The notes: generated by a model from the sequence alone, not told the origin. 64,000 nucleotides of DNA from Bradyrhizobium sp. NFR13 (GCF_900114605.1 NZ_FOTP01000003.1:124001-188000); one strand, 5' to 3'; positions 1-9,550 are shown, counted from the first letter of the stretch. Program-made: numbers and translations.

Positions 1-1649
1 AGACCACCACGGGTCCGCTCGGTCAGGGCATCGCCACCTCCGTTGGCTTCGCGCTCGCCGAGCGCATGCTGGCCGCCGAATATGGCGATATCGTCGATCA
101 CTACACTTACGTGCTGTGCTCCGACGGTGACCTGATGGAAGGTGTCAGCCACGAAGCTCTGGCCATGGCCGGTCATCTCAAGCTGTCGAAGCTGATCTTC
201 CTCTATGACGACAACGGCATTTCCATCGACGGTCCGCTGTCGCTTGCCGACAGCGTCGATCAGGTCGCACGCTTCAAAGCCCATGGCTGGAATGCCGTGC
301 ATGTCGATGGCCACGACCAGGTCGCCATCGCCGCTGCGATCAAGCAAGCGCAGGCGTCCGACCGCCCATCGATGATCGCCTGCAAGACCAAGATTGGCTT
401 TGGCGCACCAACCCGCGCCGGTACCTCGAAGGCCCACGGCGAACCGCTCGGCGCGGAAGAACTCGCAGGCGCCAAGAAGGCACTGGACTGGAATTACGGC
501 CCGTTCGAGGTGCCCGATGATATCCTGCAGGCCTGGCGCAATGTCGGCAAGCAGGGCGCATCGGCGCACGCGGACTGGCAGAAGCGTTTTGATGCCCTTC
601 CGGACGACAAGCGCAGCGAATTCACCCGCCGCAACGATCACGTTCGACCGACAGCCATGGCGGACGCGATCCTCACGCTGAAGAAGAAGCTGATCGCCGA
701 GCCGCAGACCGTCGCGACTCGCAAGGCGAGCGAACTCGCGCTCGAAGCGCTGGTACAGGTCGTGCCGGAAATGGTGATCGGTTCGGCCGATCTCACGCCA
801 TCGAACAACACCCGCACCAAGGGCGCCATCGAAGTGAAGCCCGGCGAATTCAAGGGTCGCTACATTCACTACGGCATTCGCGAAATGGGCATGGCCGCAG
901 CCATGAACGGCATCGCGCTGCATGGCGGCTTCATCCCGGCCGGCGCGACCTTCATGTGCTTCACCGACTATGCGCGACCGGCGATGCGCATCTCGGCGCT
1001 GGCGCAGATCCCGGTCATCTACATCATGACCCATGACTCGATCGGTCTCGGCGAAGACGGCCCGACCCACCAGCCGGTGGAGCATCTGGCCGCGATGCGC
1101 GCGATGCCGAACATGCGCGTGTTCCGCCCCGCGGACACCGTCGAGACCGCCGAATGCTGGCAGCTCGCCATGGAGAAGACCAACGGCCCAACCATGCTGG
1201 CCCTGTCGCGCCAGAACCTGACGCCGGTGCGCACCACCCATCACGACGACAATCTCTGCGCCGCCGGCGGCTATGAGTTGATCGCGGCCAAGGGCAAAGC
1301 CGCCGTGTCGATCTTCGCCTCGGGTTCGGAAGTCGAGATCGCAGTCGCTGCGCAGAAGCAACTGGCCGACAAGGGCATCGCGACGCGGGTCGTATCGGTC
1401 CCCTCGCTCGAACTACTGCTGGAGCAGCCTGAAGAGCGCCAGAAGGCGATCATTGGCGACGCGCCGATCAAGATCGCCGTCGAAGCCGCGGTCCGGTTCG
1501 GCTGGGATGCCGTGATCGGACACGATGGCACCTTCATCGGCATGAAGGGCTTCGGCTCGAGCGCGCCGGCCAAGGAGCTTTACAAGCTGTTCGGCATCAC
1601 GGCCGAGGCCGTGGTCGAGGCTGCAACCAGCAAGCACAACGCGGCTTAA
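1..1649 (+). CDS. tkt: Transketolase, 5' end cut by window edge
   Basis: Thiamine-diphosphate enzyme that moves two-carbon ketol units between sugar phosphates in the pentose phosphate and Calvin cycles; cytoplasmic. The frame is open from base 3, and the residues before the first ATG (base 66) read TTGPLGQG, a conserved transketolase segment, so the true start lies upstream of the window. Visible motifs are the ThDP/Mg motif SDGDLMEG with its later Asn in DDNG, the pyrimidine-domain IREMGM holding the catalytic Glu, and GEDGPTHQPVE. The C-terminal domain is complete. About 549 residues are present; the family usually has about 660, so roughly 110 are missing. It heads a run of glycolytic/Calvin genes on the same strand. 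Confidence 0.96.
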   Translation, partial: TTTGPLGQGIATSVGFALAERMLAAEYGDIVDHYTYVLCSDGDLMEGVSHEALAMAGHLKLSKLIFLYDDNGISIDGPLSLADSVDQVARFKAHGWNAVHVDGHDQVAIAAAIKQAQASDRPSMIACKTKIGFGAPTRAGTSKAHGEPLGAEELAGAKKALDWNYGPFEVPDDILQAWRNVGKQGASAHADWQKRFDALPDDKRSEFTRRNDHVRPTAMADAILTLKKKLIAEPQTVATRKASELALEALVQVVPEMVIGSADLTPSNNTRTKGAIEVKPGEFKGRYIHYGIREMGMAAAMNGIALHGGFIPAGATFMCFTDYARPAMRISALAQIPVIYIMTHDSIGLGEDGPTHQPVEHLAAMRAMPNMRVFRPADTVETAECWQLAMEKTNGPTMLALSRQNLTPVRTTHHDDNLCAAGGYELIAAKGKAAVSIFASGSEVEIAVAAQKQLADKGIATRVVSVPSLELLLEQPEERQKAIIGDAPIKIAVEAAVRFGWDAVIGHDGTFIGMKGFGSSAPAKELYKLFGITAEAVVEAATSKHNAA

Positions 1650-1656
1650 CTCTATC

Positions 1657-1694
1657 GGAACGCTGGTAAATTTGACACATTGCACCAGCGTTCC
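1657..1694. repeat. Inverted repeat between tkt and gap
   Basis: An 11-bp perfect inverted repeat (GGAACGCTGGT at 1657-1667, ACCAGCGTTCC at 1684-1694) encloses 16 bases that include TTGACA at 1672-1677. No T-run follows, so it is a poor intrinsic terminator. It could be an operator, a weak terminator for tkt, or RNA structure in the gap leader. I see no convincing -10 box at the right distance from TTGACA. Confidence 0.45.
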
Positions 1695-1777
1695 ATTCAG
1701 GGCATGAAACGCCCGTCACACGTCACTATATGAAGGCCCTCACGCGAGGTTTGAGCCTAATAAAAGGGAGAAGTTGA

Positions 1778-2788
1778 ATGGCAGTCCGGGTTTCGATCAA
1801 CGGTTTTGGCCGCATCGGCCGCAACGTCCTGCGGGCGATCTACGAGTCCAAGCGCACCGACATCGAAGTCGTCGCCATCAACGATCTGGGGCCGGTTGAA
1901 ACCAACGCCCACCTGCTGCGCTTCGACAGCGTGCATGGCCGCTTCCCCGGCGACGTCACCGTCGACGGCGACAGCATCCAGCTCGGCAACGGCAACAAGA
2001 TCAAGGTCACTGCGGTGCGCGATCCGAATACGCTGCCGTGGAAGGATCTCGGCATCGATATCGCGCTCGAATGCACCGGCATCTTCAGCGCCAAGGCGAA
2101 GGCGACGTCGCATCTGACCGCAGGCGCCAAGCGCGTGCTGGTTTCGGCTCCGTCCGATGGTGCTGATGCCACGATCGTCTACGGCGTCAACCACAAGACC
2201 CTGACCAAGGAGCATCTGGTCGTTTCCAACGGTTCGTGCACCACCAACTGCCTGGCGCCTGTCGCCAAGGTGCTGAACGAGACCGTCGGTATCGAAACCG
2301 GCTTCATGACCACGATCCACGCTTACACCGGCGACCAGCCGACGCTGGACACGCTGCATAGCGATCTTTATCGCGGCCGCGCCGCTGCGATGTCGATGAT
2401 TCCGACCTCGACCGGCGCCGCGAAGGCCATCGGCCTCGTGATGCCCGAACTGGCCGGCAAGCTCGACGGCGTTTCGATCCGCGTACCGACCCCGAACGTC
2501 TCGGTGGTCGATCTCAAGATCATCGCCAAAAGGAGCACCACAAAGGAAGAGATCAACGAAGCGATCAAGAAGGCTGCGGCCGGCGAGCTGAAGGGCGTGC
2601 TCGGCACCACTTCGCACCCGAACGTGTCGATCGACTTCAATCACGATCCGCATTCGTCGACCTTCGCCTTCGACCAGACCAAGGTGCAGAACGGCACGCT
2701 GGTGCGGGTACTCTCCTGGTACGACAACGAGTGGGGCTTCTCCAACCGCATGGCCGATACCGCCGTCGCGATGGGCAAGCTGCTCTAA
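1778..2788 (+). CDS. gap: Type I glyceraldehyde-3-phosphate dehydrogenase
   Basis: Converts glyceraldehyde-3-phosphate, phosphate and NAD(P)+ to 1,3-bisphosphoglycerate, reversibly. The N-terminal Rossmann fold starts INGFGRIGR; the active-site loop [12 protein letters not shown] places the catalytic Cys near residue 154, and the His partner is in [10 protein letters not shown] near 181. An Asp after the second beta strand (AINDLG) favours NAD+ use, but this is only a family rule. Length of 336 residues is normal. The ATG is preceded by a good ribosome site (AAGGGAGAAG). It lies between tkt and pgk on the same strand. Confidence 0.97.
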   Translation: MAVRVSINGFGRIGRNVLRAIYESKRTDIEVVAINDLGPVETNAHLLRFDSVHGRFPGDVTVDGDSIQLGNGNKIKVTAVRDPNTLPWKDLGIDIALECTGIFSAKAKATSHLTAGAKRVLVSAPSDGADATIVYGVNHKTLTKEHLVVSNGSCTTNCLAPVAKVLNETVGIETGFMTTIHAYTGDQPTLDTLHSDLYRGRAAAMSMIPTSTGAAKAIGLVMPELAGKLDGVSIRVPTPNVSVVDLKIIAKRSTTKEEINEAIKKAAAGELKGVLGTTSHPNVSIDFNHDPHSSTFAFDQTKVQNGTLVRVLSWYDNEWGFSNRMADTAVAMGKLL

Positions 2789-2801
2789 GACACGACCGTT
2801 A

Positions 2802-2834
2802 TCCCGGACGCAGCATAAGACGCCGCGTCCGGGA
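2802..2834. repeat. Palindromic intergenic element after gap
   Basis: The arms TCCCGGACGC (2802-2811) and GCGTCCGGGA (2825-2834) form a 10-bp perfect stem around a 13-base loop just after gap. No T-run follows. Its composition resembles the dispersed GC-rich palindromes common between Bradyrhizobium genes. It may also act as an mRNA-stabilising 3' hairpin. Confidence 0.45.
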
Positions 2835-2905
2835 GCCAACGAATGTAGCGGTCCCCGCTTCGCGGCGCGCCGCTGTGCGTTGACCTGCGTTTGGGACACA
2901 ACATC

Positions 2906-4102
2906 ATGACCAATTCTTTCCGCACCCTCGACGACGTCGATGTGAAGGGCAAACGCGTTCTCGTGCGCGTCGATCTCAACGTGCCCATGGATGGTGGTAA
3001 GGTTACCGACGCAACGCGTCTCGAACGTATCGCGCCGACCATCACCGAAATTTCCGACAAGGGCGGCAAGGTCATCCTGCTCGCGCATTTCGGCCGCCCC
3101 AAGGGCCGCGATGACAAGAACTCACTGAAGCCGGTTGCGGCGGCACTTGCCGATGTGATCAAGAGGCCGGTCGCCTTTGCCGACGACTGCGTCGGCGACG
3201 TCGCTGCCACGGCCGTTGGCGCCATGAAGGACGGCGACATTCTCTGCCTTGAGAACACCCGCTTCCATTCTGCTGAAGAGAAGAACGATCCGGCTTTCGT
3301 CGCCGAACTCGCCAAGCTCGGCGATATCTGGGTCAACGATGCATTCTCGGCTGCGCATCGCGCCCACGCCTCCACCGAGGGTCTCGGCCACAAATTGCCC
3401 GCCTATGCCGGCCGCACCATGCAGGCCGAGTTGGACGCACTCGGCAAGGCACTGGACGCACCGACCAAGCCCGTAATCGCCATCGTCGGCGGCGCCAAGG
3501 TATCGTCGAAGATCGATCTGCTCGAAAACCTCGTCACCAAGGTCGATGCGCTCGTGATCGGCGGCGGCATGGCCAATACCTTCCTGCATGCCCAGGGCGT
3601 CAAGGTCGGCAAGTCGCTGTGCGAGAAAGATCTCGCCGCTACGGCGCTGCGGATCATCGACAAGGCCGAAGCTTCCGGCTGCGCCATCATCCTGCCGGTG
3701 GACGCCATCGTCGCGTTCCACTTCGCCGCCAACACACCGTCTCACGCCTACGGCCTCGATGCGATCCCCGATGAGGGAATGATCCTCGACATCGGTCCGC
3801 AGTCGATCGAGCGCATCAACGCAGCCATCGACGATGCAGCCACGCTGGTCTGGAACGGCCCGGTCGGCGCGTTTGAAATGACTCCGTTCGACCGCGGCAC
3901 GGTTGCCAGCGCCAAACACGCTGCGGCGCGCACCAAGGCGAAGAAGCTGATTTCAGTGGCCGGCGGCGGCGACACGGTGGCTGCGCTCAATCACGCCGGC
4001 GTCGCCGATGACTTCTCCTATATCTCGACAGCCGGCGGCGCTTTCCTCGAATGGATGGAAGGCAAGCCGCTGCCGGGTGTGGAAGTGCTGAAGAAGGCCT
4101 GA
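2906..4102 (+). CDS. pgk: Phosphoglycerate kinase
   Basis: Transfers phosphate between 1,3-bisphosphoglycerate and ADP, giving 3-phosphoglycerate and ATP. The N-terminal substrate lobe shows RVDLNVP and HFGRPKG; the nucleotide lobe shows [17 protein letters not shown] and the C-terminal [10 protein letters not shown] chose the ATG at 2906 (398 residues, [10 protein letters not shown]); an in-frame TTG at 2891 would add five unrelated residues and has no better ribosome site. It follows gap by 117 bases, so the three genes tkt-gap-pgk are probably co-regulated. Confidence 0.96.
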   Translation: MTNSFRTLDDVDVKGKRVLVRVDLNVPMDGGKVTDATRLERIAPTITEISDKGGKVILLAHFGRPKGRDDKNSLKPVAAALADVIKRPVAFADDCVGDVAATAVGAMKDGDILCLENTRFHSAEEKNDPAFVAELAKLGDIWVNDAFSAAHRAHASTEGLGHKLPAYAGRTMQAELDALGKALDAPTKPVIAIVGGAKVSSKIDLLENLVTKVDALVIGGGMANTFLHAQGVKVGKSLCEKDLAATALRIIDKAEASGCAIILPVDAIVAFHFAANTPSHAYGLDAIPDEGMILDIGPQSIERINAAIDDAATLVWNGPVGAFEMTPFDRGTVASAKHAAARTKAKKLISVAGGGDTVAALNHAGVADDFSYISTAGGAFLEWMEGKPLPGVEVLKKA

Positions 4103-4154
4103 CGGCAACCCGAGATTACGCTGCTCGCGTCCATGTTTATGGTATGTTCTCGCC

Positions 4155-4393
4155 ATGAGCGAGAACGTGCCGACAGCAGTGCACGAAATCCTGAAGAAGA
4201 TTCAGGGTGATATCATCTGGGCCAATTCAAGCGAGACCGAAACACGGTTCGAACGCCTGGAAGCCCTCGTCCGCGAGCAGCGTCACGAAGGGGCGGCGAT
4301 GCTGATCATGAGCGCTCGGCCGCCGGCGATTTCGAGGAGCGTCTCGCCGCCGCCGAACAGCAAATCGCGCTGCTCGACGCGCGCGATCAGTGA
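4155..4393 (+). pseudogene. Small coiled-coil-like protein, frameshifted
   Basis: From ATG 4155 the frame reads MSENVPTAVHEILKKIQGD and then charged helical sequence (RFERLEALVREQRHEG) to about base 4310. There the open frame becomes a Pro/Ser/Arg string unlike a protein. From 4313 another frame gives RSAAGDFEERLAAAEQQ and ends ALLDARDQ at TGA 4391-4393. Restoring one missing base near 4308-4313 joins the halves into a helical protein of about 80 residues. It resembles short Bradyrhizobium hypothetical proteins starting MSENVP with unknown function. Either a real recent frameshift or a sequence error; if left uncorrected the + frame runs on to 4478. Confidence 0.6.
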
Positions 4394-4570
4394 ATATCCG
4401 GATCGTTCCTCGCCAGACGAAATATTTCTGAACGTCTTGCCCGTTCTGCAATTAACGTTGGCTGTATGCGCGACCTAAGGCGTCTTGGATTCGCCGTCTC
4501 CTCGCGCTAAGAGCGATGATCTGCTGGCGCAGCATCCGCGCCCGTCCCCATTTTACAAGGAGCTTCCTGC

Positions 4571-5638
4571 ATGGCCCGTATTACGTTGCGTCAACTGCTC
4601 GATCACGCGGCAGAACACGATTACGGAGTGCCGGCCTTCAATATCAACAATATGGAACAGGCGCTGGCGATCATGGAGGCCGCATCGGGTGTCGATGCGC
4701 CAGTGATCATCCAGGCATCTCGCGGCGCCCGCTCCTACGCCAACGACATCATGCTCAAGCACATGATGGACGCGGTCACCGAAATCTATCCGCACATTCC
4801 CGTCTGCGTGCATCTCGACCACGGCAATGAAGCTGCAACCTGCATGACCGCGATCCAGGCCGGCTTCACCTCGGTGATGATGGATGGTTCGCTGAAGGCC
4901 GACGGCAAGACCCCCGGTGACTGGGACTACAATGTCGGCGTGACCAAGACCGTGACCGACATGGCGCATCTCGGCGGCATCTCGGTGGAAGGCGAACTCG
5001 GCGTGCTGGGCTCGCTGGAGAGCGGCATGGGTGAAGCCGAAGACGGCCACGGCGCCGAGGGCAAGCTGTCGCATGACCAGCTGCTGACCAATCCCGACGA
5101 GGCCGTAAAGTTCGTCAAGGAAACCCAGGTCGACGCGCTGGCGATCGCCATGGGCACCTCGCACGGCGCCTACAAGTTCACCCGCAAGCCGGACGGCGAC
5201 ATTCTCGCCATGAACGTGATCGAGGAAATCCACCGCAAGCTGCCGAACACCCATCTGGTGATGCACGGCTCTTCCTCGGTGCCGCAGGACCTGCAGGACA
5301 TCATCAACAAGTTCGGCGGCCAGATGAAGCCGACCTGGGGCGTTCCGGTGGCCGAGATCCAGCGCGGCATCAAGCACGGCGTGCGCAAGATCAACATCGA
5401 CACCGACAACCGCATGGCGATGACCGGCCAGATCCGCAAGGTGCTCAGCGAAAACCCCAGCGAATTCGACCCGCGCAAATATCTGAAGCCGGCGATGGAA
5501 GCGATGGTGAAGCTCTGCAAGCAGCGCCTGCAGGAATTCAATACCGCCGGCCAGGCCAGCAAGATCAAGAAGGTGCTGACCACGGCCGAAATGGCCAAGC
5601 GCTATGCGTCGGGCGAGCTGAACGCGAAGATCGCCTGA
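4571..5638 (+). CDS. fbaA: Class II fructose-bisphosphate aldolase
   Basis: Zinc-dependent aldolase that splits or forms fructose-1,6-bisphosphate (also sedoheptulose bisphosphate in the Calvin-cycle subtype). Zinc-site histidines lie in VHLDHGN (about residues 81-84) and [19 protein letters not shown] is the phosphate-binding segment near the C-terminus. Length of 355 residues fits the longer Calvin-cycle-type class II enzymes. The ATG follows a strong AAGGAG site. Ends at a perfect hairpin terminator (5664), and a class I aldolase follows 160 bases later. Confidence 0.96.
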   Translation: MARITLRQLLDHAAEHDYGVPAFNINNMEQALAIMEAASGVDAPVIIQASRGARSYANDIMLKHMMDAVTEIYPHIPVCVHLDHGNEAATCMTAIQAGFTSVMMDGSLKADGKTPGDWDYNVGVTKTVTDMAHLGGISVEGELGVLGSLESGMGEAEDGHGAEGKLSHDQLLTNPDEAVKFVKETQVDALAIAMGTSHGAYKFTRKPDGDILAMNVIEEIHRKLPNTHLVMHGSSSVPQDLQDIINKFGGQMKPTWGVPVAEIQRGIKHGVRKINIDTDNRMAMTGQIRKVLSENPSEFDPRKYLKPAMEAMVKLCKQRLQEFNTAGQASKIKKVLTTAEMAKRYASGELNAKIA

Positions 5639-5663
5639 GCCCAAACTGCCAATTGACTGCCAA

Positions 5664-5700
5664 TCAGCCTGCCATACAGCATATGGCAGGCTGAATTTTT
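5664..5700 (+). terminator. Intrinsic terminator after class II aldolase
   Basis: Perfect stem TCAGCCTGCCATA / TATGGCAGGCTGA (5664-5676, 5682-5694) with loop CAGCA, followed by AATTTTT. It lies 26 bases after the aldolase stop and should separate it from the class I aldolase transcript. Confidence 0.8.
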
Positions 5701-5804
5701 GCCGGAATCGGACGCGAACGAGCCCTTTGGCCGGCCAGATGCTCGGATTTTGCCCGAGAACGGTCTAGATTGGCCTGCAGGACTAGCCCGCTCAGGACAT
5801 GCCC

Positions 5805-6830
5805 ATGAATCTCGCCGAACTCAACAAAATCGCCCGCGCCATGGTTGCGCCAGGCAAGGGATTGCTTGCCGCGGATGAATCGTCAGGCACGATCAAGAAG
5901 CGCTTCGATGCGATCAGCGTCGAGTCGACCGAGGACAATCGCCGTGATTATCGTGAAATGCTGTTTCGCTCGCGCGAGGCCATGAGCAGCTACATTTCCG
6001 GCGTGATCCTCTACGACGAGACCATCTGGCAGAACGCCAAGGATGGCACACCACTGGTGCGGCTGATCGAGGAAGCCGGCGCTATTCCCGGCATCAAGGT
6101 CGACGAAGGCACGCAGGCGTTGCCTAACTGTCCCGGTGAACTGGTGACCGCAGGCCTCGACAAGCTCGCCGAGCGTCTTGCCAAATATTACGCACGCGGC
6201 GCGCGTTTCGCGAAGTGGCGTGCGGTGATCGATATCGGTGCCGGTATTCCCTCGATGACCGCAATCTCCGTCAACGCGCATGCGCTCGCCCGCTATGCCG
6301 CGCTATGCCAGGCCGCGCAGATCGTCCCGATCGTCGAGCCCGAAGTGCTGATGGACGGCGATCACGATATCGACCGCTGTGTCGAGGTGACGCAGCGCGT
6401 GCTCAACAAGACGTTCCAGGAGTTGCGGATTCAGCGGGTCGCACTGGAAGGCATGATCCTGAAGCCGAACATGGCTGTCTCGGGCAAGAAGTCAAAGACG
6501 CAGGCTGGTGTGGCCGAAGTGGCCGAGAAGACCGTGCGCATGCTGAAGAACTGCGTGCCTGCCTCCGTGCCTGGCATCGCATTCCTCTCCGGCGGCCAGT
6601 CGGATGAGGATGCAACAGCGCATCTCGACGCCATGAACAGGATCGGCGGGCTGCCCTGGCCACTGACATTCTCCTATGGCCGCGCACTTCAGGCAGCGCC
6701 GCAAAAGGCCTGGTCCGGCAAAGCCAACAATGTGCCCGCCGGTCAGCGGGCCTTCACTCATCGAGCACACATGAATTCGCTCGCCAGCAAAGGCGAGTGG
6801 ACGACTGATCAAGAGCAGAAGGCGCTATAG
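5805..6830 (+). CDS. Class I fructose-bisphosphate aldolase
   Basis: Metal-independent, Schiff-base aldolase acting on fructose-1,6-bisphosphate. The N-terminus (KGLLAADESSGTI) and the active-site segment EGMILKPNM with the Schiff-base Lys near residue 220 are typical, as is FLSGGQSDE for phosphate binding. I prefer ATG 5805 (MNLAELNK, 341 residues) over ATG 5799 because the AGGA at 5794-5797 is 7 bases from 5805 but only one from 5799. A gene of the opposite mechanistic class lies just upstream. The ThiE-like gene starts two bases after its stop, implying an operon. Confidence 0.95.
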   Translation: MNLAELNKIARAMVAPGKGLLAADESSGTIKKRFDAISVESTEDNRRDYREMLFRSREAMSSYISGVILYDETIWQNAKDGTPLVRLIEEAGAIPGIKVDEGTQALPNCPGELVTAGLDKLAERLAKYYARGARFAKWRAVIDIGAGIPSMTAISVNAHALARYAALCQAAQIVPIVEPEVLMDGDHDIDRCVEVTQRVLNKTFQELRIQRVALEGMILKPNMAVSGKKSKTQAGVAEVAEKTVRMLKNCVPASVPGIAFLSGGQSDEDATAHLDAMNRIGGLPWPLTFSYGRALQAAPQKAWSGKANNVPAGQRAFTHRAHMNSLASKGEWTTDQEQKAL

Positions 6831-6832
6831 TC

Positions 6833-7516
6833 TTGGCTTCCAAACCCGTCCCACCGCCGCCGACGCCGCGTCTCTATCTCGCAACCCCTGTCGTGGACGA
6901 TCCTTCGTCGCTGGCCACGAACCTGCCTGCTCTTCTTCAGAAAGCAGATGTCGCTGCCGTCCTGGTGCGACTGGCGACGACCGACCAGCGCACCATGATC
7001 ACGCGCATCAAGGCGCTGGCGCCTGTCATCCAGAGCAGCGGCGCCGCGATGCTGATCGAAGGCAATGTCGAGCTCGTCGCACGCGGCGGCGCCGATGGCG
7101 CGCATCTGCCCGGTCTCGCTCCACTGCAGGATGCACTGCCCTCGCTGAAGCCTGATCGCATTGCAGGCTGCGGCGGACTCTCGACACGCCATAACGCGAT
7201 GGCTGCAGGCGAAGCTGGTGCCGACTACGTGTTGTTCGGCGAACCCGACACCAAGGGCCAGCGCCCATCGACCGAAGCGATCACTGAACGTCTGCAGTGG
7301 TGGGCCGAATTGTTCGAGCCGCCTTGCGTGGGCTACGCCGCGACGCTCGATGAGGCCAGGGAGTTCGCAGCTGCCGGCGCTGATTTCGTGCTGGTTGGCG
7401 ACGTCATCTGGAACGACGCGCGCGGCGCTGCGGCAGCTCTGGTAGACGCCGAGAAGGCGATCCAGCAGGGATACGCAACGCTCGTCGCGGGGCTGACCAA
7501 GGTCGAACAGGAATAA
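6833..7516 (+). CDS. Thiamine-phosphate synthase-like (ThiE/TenI fold) protein
   Basis: TIM-barrel protein of the ThiE/TenI superfamily, 227 residues. It keeps recognisable positions of ThiE: a DGAHLPG segment (DGVHLGQ in ThiE), LSTRHN (G-x-S-x-H), and DYVLFGEPDTKG (pyrophosphate-loop position). The usual Q-L-R-x-K substrate motif is replaced by VLVRLA and the glycine-rich end is weak, so activity as true thiamine-phosphate synthase is doubtful. Start is TTG 6833, two bases after the aldolase stop; no suitable ATG occurs before base 6990. The spacing suggests translational coupling to the class I aldolase. The role of that link is unknown. Confidence 0.7.
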   Translation: MASKPVPPPPTPRLYLATPVVDDPSSLATNLPALLQKADVAAVLVRLATTDQRTMITRIKALAPVIQSSGAAMLIEGNVELVARGGADGAHLPGLAPLQDALPSLKPDRIAGCGGLSTRHNAMAAGEAGADYVLFGEPDTKGQRPSTEAITERLQWWAELFEPPCVGYAATLDEAREFAAAGADFVLVGDVIWNDARGAAAALVDAEKAIQQGYATLVAGLTKVEQE

Positions 7517-7523
7517 CGCCGGA

Positions 7524-8597
7524 ATGAAAGTTCTGCGTTCCCTCACTGTGATTGCGGGCTGCCTGACCTGGGCAGCCAGCGCGACCGCGCAGATTTCGCT
7601 GACGCCACCGGGGGTGCAGACGTCACCACCGGCTGCCAGCAAGGCAGCGCCAAAAAAGGCGCCCGCTCCCGCGCCTGCCAAGGCGCCGACCGCAGCCAAG
7701 AAAGCGCCACCCCCTGCCGAGAAGCCCGCGCAGCCTGCAGAAGCTGCACCAACCGACCCCAATGCCGATCTGGTCTATGGCGCCTATCAACGCGGTCAGT
7801 ACAAAACCGCTTTCGACCTCGCGAGCAAGCGCGCGCAGGAGAACAACGACCCGAAGGCGATGACCATGCTTGGCGAACTCTACGCCAATGCACTGGGCGT
7901 CAAACGCGACTACGCAAAGGCCGCTGAATGGTATCAGCGCGCGTCGGAACGCGGCGACCGCGAGGCCATGTTCGCGCTGGCAATGCTGCGGCTATCGGAT
8001 CGCGGCAATGTCGGCAAACGCGATGAGGCCGTAAAACTGCTGGCCTCCTCAGCCAAGCTCGGCAATCCGAAGGCCGCCTACAATCTGGCGCTGCTCTATC
8101 TCGACGGACAGACACTGCCGCAGGACGTCAAACGGTCCGCCGAACTGCTCCGCGTCGCTGCAGATGCAGGTAATCCCGAGGCGCAATACGCCCTGGCCAC
8201 CTTCTATAAGGAAGGCACGGGGGTCGAGAAAAGCATCGACAAGGCGGTCCGCCTGCTCCAGGCGGCGTCACTTGCCGACAATGTCGATGCCGAGGTCGAA
8301 TATGCCATCGCGCTGTATAACGGCACGGGAACCCCCAAGAACGAGGCTGCGGCTATCGCCCTGCTCCGCAAGGCCTCCAAGCAGAATAGCCCGATCGCCC
8401 AGAACCGCCTCGCCCGGGTGCTGGCGCTGCGCACCAATACCGACGACCGGCTGGAAGGCCTGAAATGGCATATCGTCGCCAAAACCGCCGGAAAGGGCGA
8501 CCTGATGCTCGACGAGCTTCTGGCCCAGGCCAGTCCCGAGGAAAAGACCAAGGCCCAGGAAGCCGCCAAGAAGTGGCTGGGCACGACCCAGAAATGA
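7524..8597 (+). CDS. Secreted Sel1-repeat (TPR-like) protein
   Basis: 357 residues. A signal peptide (cleavage near ATAQ, about residue 23) is followed by an Ala/Pro/Lys-rich linker to about residue 75, then successive Sel1 repeats with the signatures LGELYANALGV, AMFALAMLRL, AAYNLALLYLDG and AQYALATFYKEG. Sel1 repeats make helical solenoids that bind proteins; this one should be periplasmic. The ATG lies eight bases after the ThiE-like gene, so it is probably the last gene of that operon. No enzymatic motif is visible; a specific partner cannot be inferred. Confidence 0.85.
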   Translation: MKVLRSLTVIAGCLTWAASATAQISLTPPGVQTSPPAASKAAPKKAPAPAPAKAPTAAKKAPPPAEKPAQPAEAAPTDPNADLVYGAYQRGQYKTAFDLASKRAQENNDPKAMTMLGELYANALGVKRDYAKAAEWYQRASERGDREAMFALAMLRLSDRGNVGKRDEAVKLLASSAKLGNPKAAYNLALLYLDGQTLPQDVKRSAELLRVAADAGNPEAQYALATFYKEGTGVEKSIDKAVRLLQAASLADNVDAEVEYAIALYNGTGTPKNEAAAIALLRKASKQNSPIAQNRLARVLALRTNTDDRLEGLKWHIVAKTAGKGDLMLDELLAQASPEEKTKAQEAAKKWLGTTQK

Positions 8598-8699
8598 GCC
8601 CTTTAGCGATCTTGCCTTGACGGGATGCCGCCCGCAGGGCACCCATCGCCCCAGCAACCCCCAATCAGACCTGCCGTCAGGTCGTCGTGAGACGAACGC

Positions 8700-9491
8700 A
8701 TGATCAATTCAGCCCTTATGAACGTGATGGTGAAAGCCGCGCGCCGCGCCGGCCGCAGCCTGAAGCGCGACCTCGGCGAGATCGAGAACCTGCAGGTCTC
8801 GATGAAGGGCCCCGCCAATTTCGTCAGCCTCGCCGACAAGCGGGCCGAGGAGATGCTCTATACGGACCTCAACAAGGCCCGCCCGGGCTATGGCTTCCTT
8901 GGCGAGGAAGGCGGCAGCCGCGACGGCACTGACAAGAGCCATACCTGGATCGTCGATCCGCTCGATGGCACCACCAACTTCCTGCACGGCATCCCGCAAT
9001 TCGCAGTCTCGATCGGTCTGGCGCGCGAAGGTCAGGTGATTGCCGGCCTGATCTACAATCCAGCCAATGACGAACTCTACATGGCCGAGAAGGGCTCCGG
9101 TGCGTTCCTCAACGACACGCGCCTACGCGTCGCCGGCCGTAAGCAGCTCAACGAATGCGTCATCGCCTGCGGCCTGCCGCATATCGGCCGCGGCGACTTC
9201 GAATTGTCACGTAACGAAATGGCCGCGTTGCAGCCGAAGGTCGCCGGCCTCCGCCGCTTCGGCGCAGCCTCGCTTGATCTCGCTTTCGTGGCAGCCGGTC
9301 GGCTCGACGGCTATTGGGAGCGCAATCTGCAGCCTTGGGACGTTGCTGCGGGCCTGATCCTGATCAAGGAAGCCGGCGGCACTGTCGGCGATATCAATGG
9401 CGGTGACGTGCTGACGACCGGCAATGTCGTTGCAGGCAACGAATTCGTCCACGACGCTCTGACGAAAATCCTGCGGCCGCTGACGAAATAA
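8700..9491 (+). CDS. suhB: Inositol monophosphatase family phosphatase
   Basis: Mg2+-dependent, Li+-sensitive phosphatase fold of 263 residues. The first metal motif is GEEGG, the signature DPLDGTTNF lies near residues 85-93, and the second metal motif WDVAAG lies near 212-217. Substrates of the family include inositol phosphate, other sugar phosphates and nucleotide phosphates; in E. coli SuhB also binds NusG/ribosomal antitermination complexes. The symbol is by family only. It is separated from the Sel1 gene by about 100 bases and ends at a strong bidirectional terminator shared with the efflux pump. Confidence 0.88.
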   Translation: MINSALMNVMVKAARRAGRSLKRDLGEIENLQVSMKGPANFVSLADKRAEEMLYTDLNKARPGYGFLGEEGGSRDGTDKSHTWIVDPLDGTTNFLHGIPQFAVSIGLAREGQVIAGLIYNPANDELYMAEKGSGAFLNDTRLRVAGRKQLNECVIACGLPHIGRGDFELSRNEMAALQPKVAGLRRFGAASLDLAFVAAGRLDGYWERNLQPWDVAAGLILIKEAGGTVGDINGGDVLTTGNVVAGNEFVHDALTKILRPLTK

Positions 9492-9509
9492 GATTGATCG
9501 CTCGAATAG

Positions 9510-9550
9510 AAAAAGCCCGGATGGCGTTGCGCCATCCGGGCTTTTTGTTT
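9510..9550. terminator. Bidirectional intrinsic terminator, suhB / RND permease
   Basis: A 17-bp perfect stem AAAAAGCCCGGATGGCG / CGCCATCCGGGCTTTTT (9510-9526, 9530-9546) with a TTG loop. The A-run and T-run flank it, so it can end transcripts from both converging genes. Confidence 0.9.

Noticed and set aside
1757-3088. 443-codon open frame on the - strand over gap
   Set aside because: It is antisense to a certain GAPDH gene; composition (His/Asp/Arg rich) is the usual mirror of high-GC coding sequence.
4553-5644. 363-codon open frame on the - strand over class II aldolase
   Set aside because: Antisense shadow of the aldolase.
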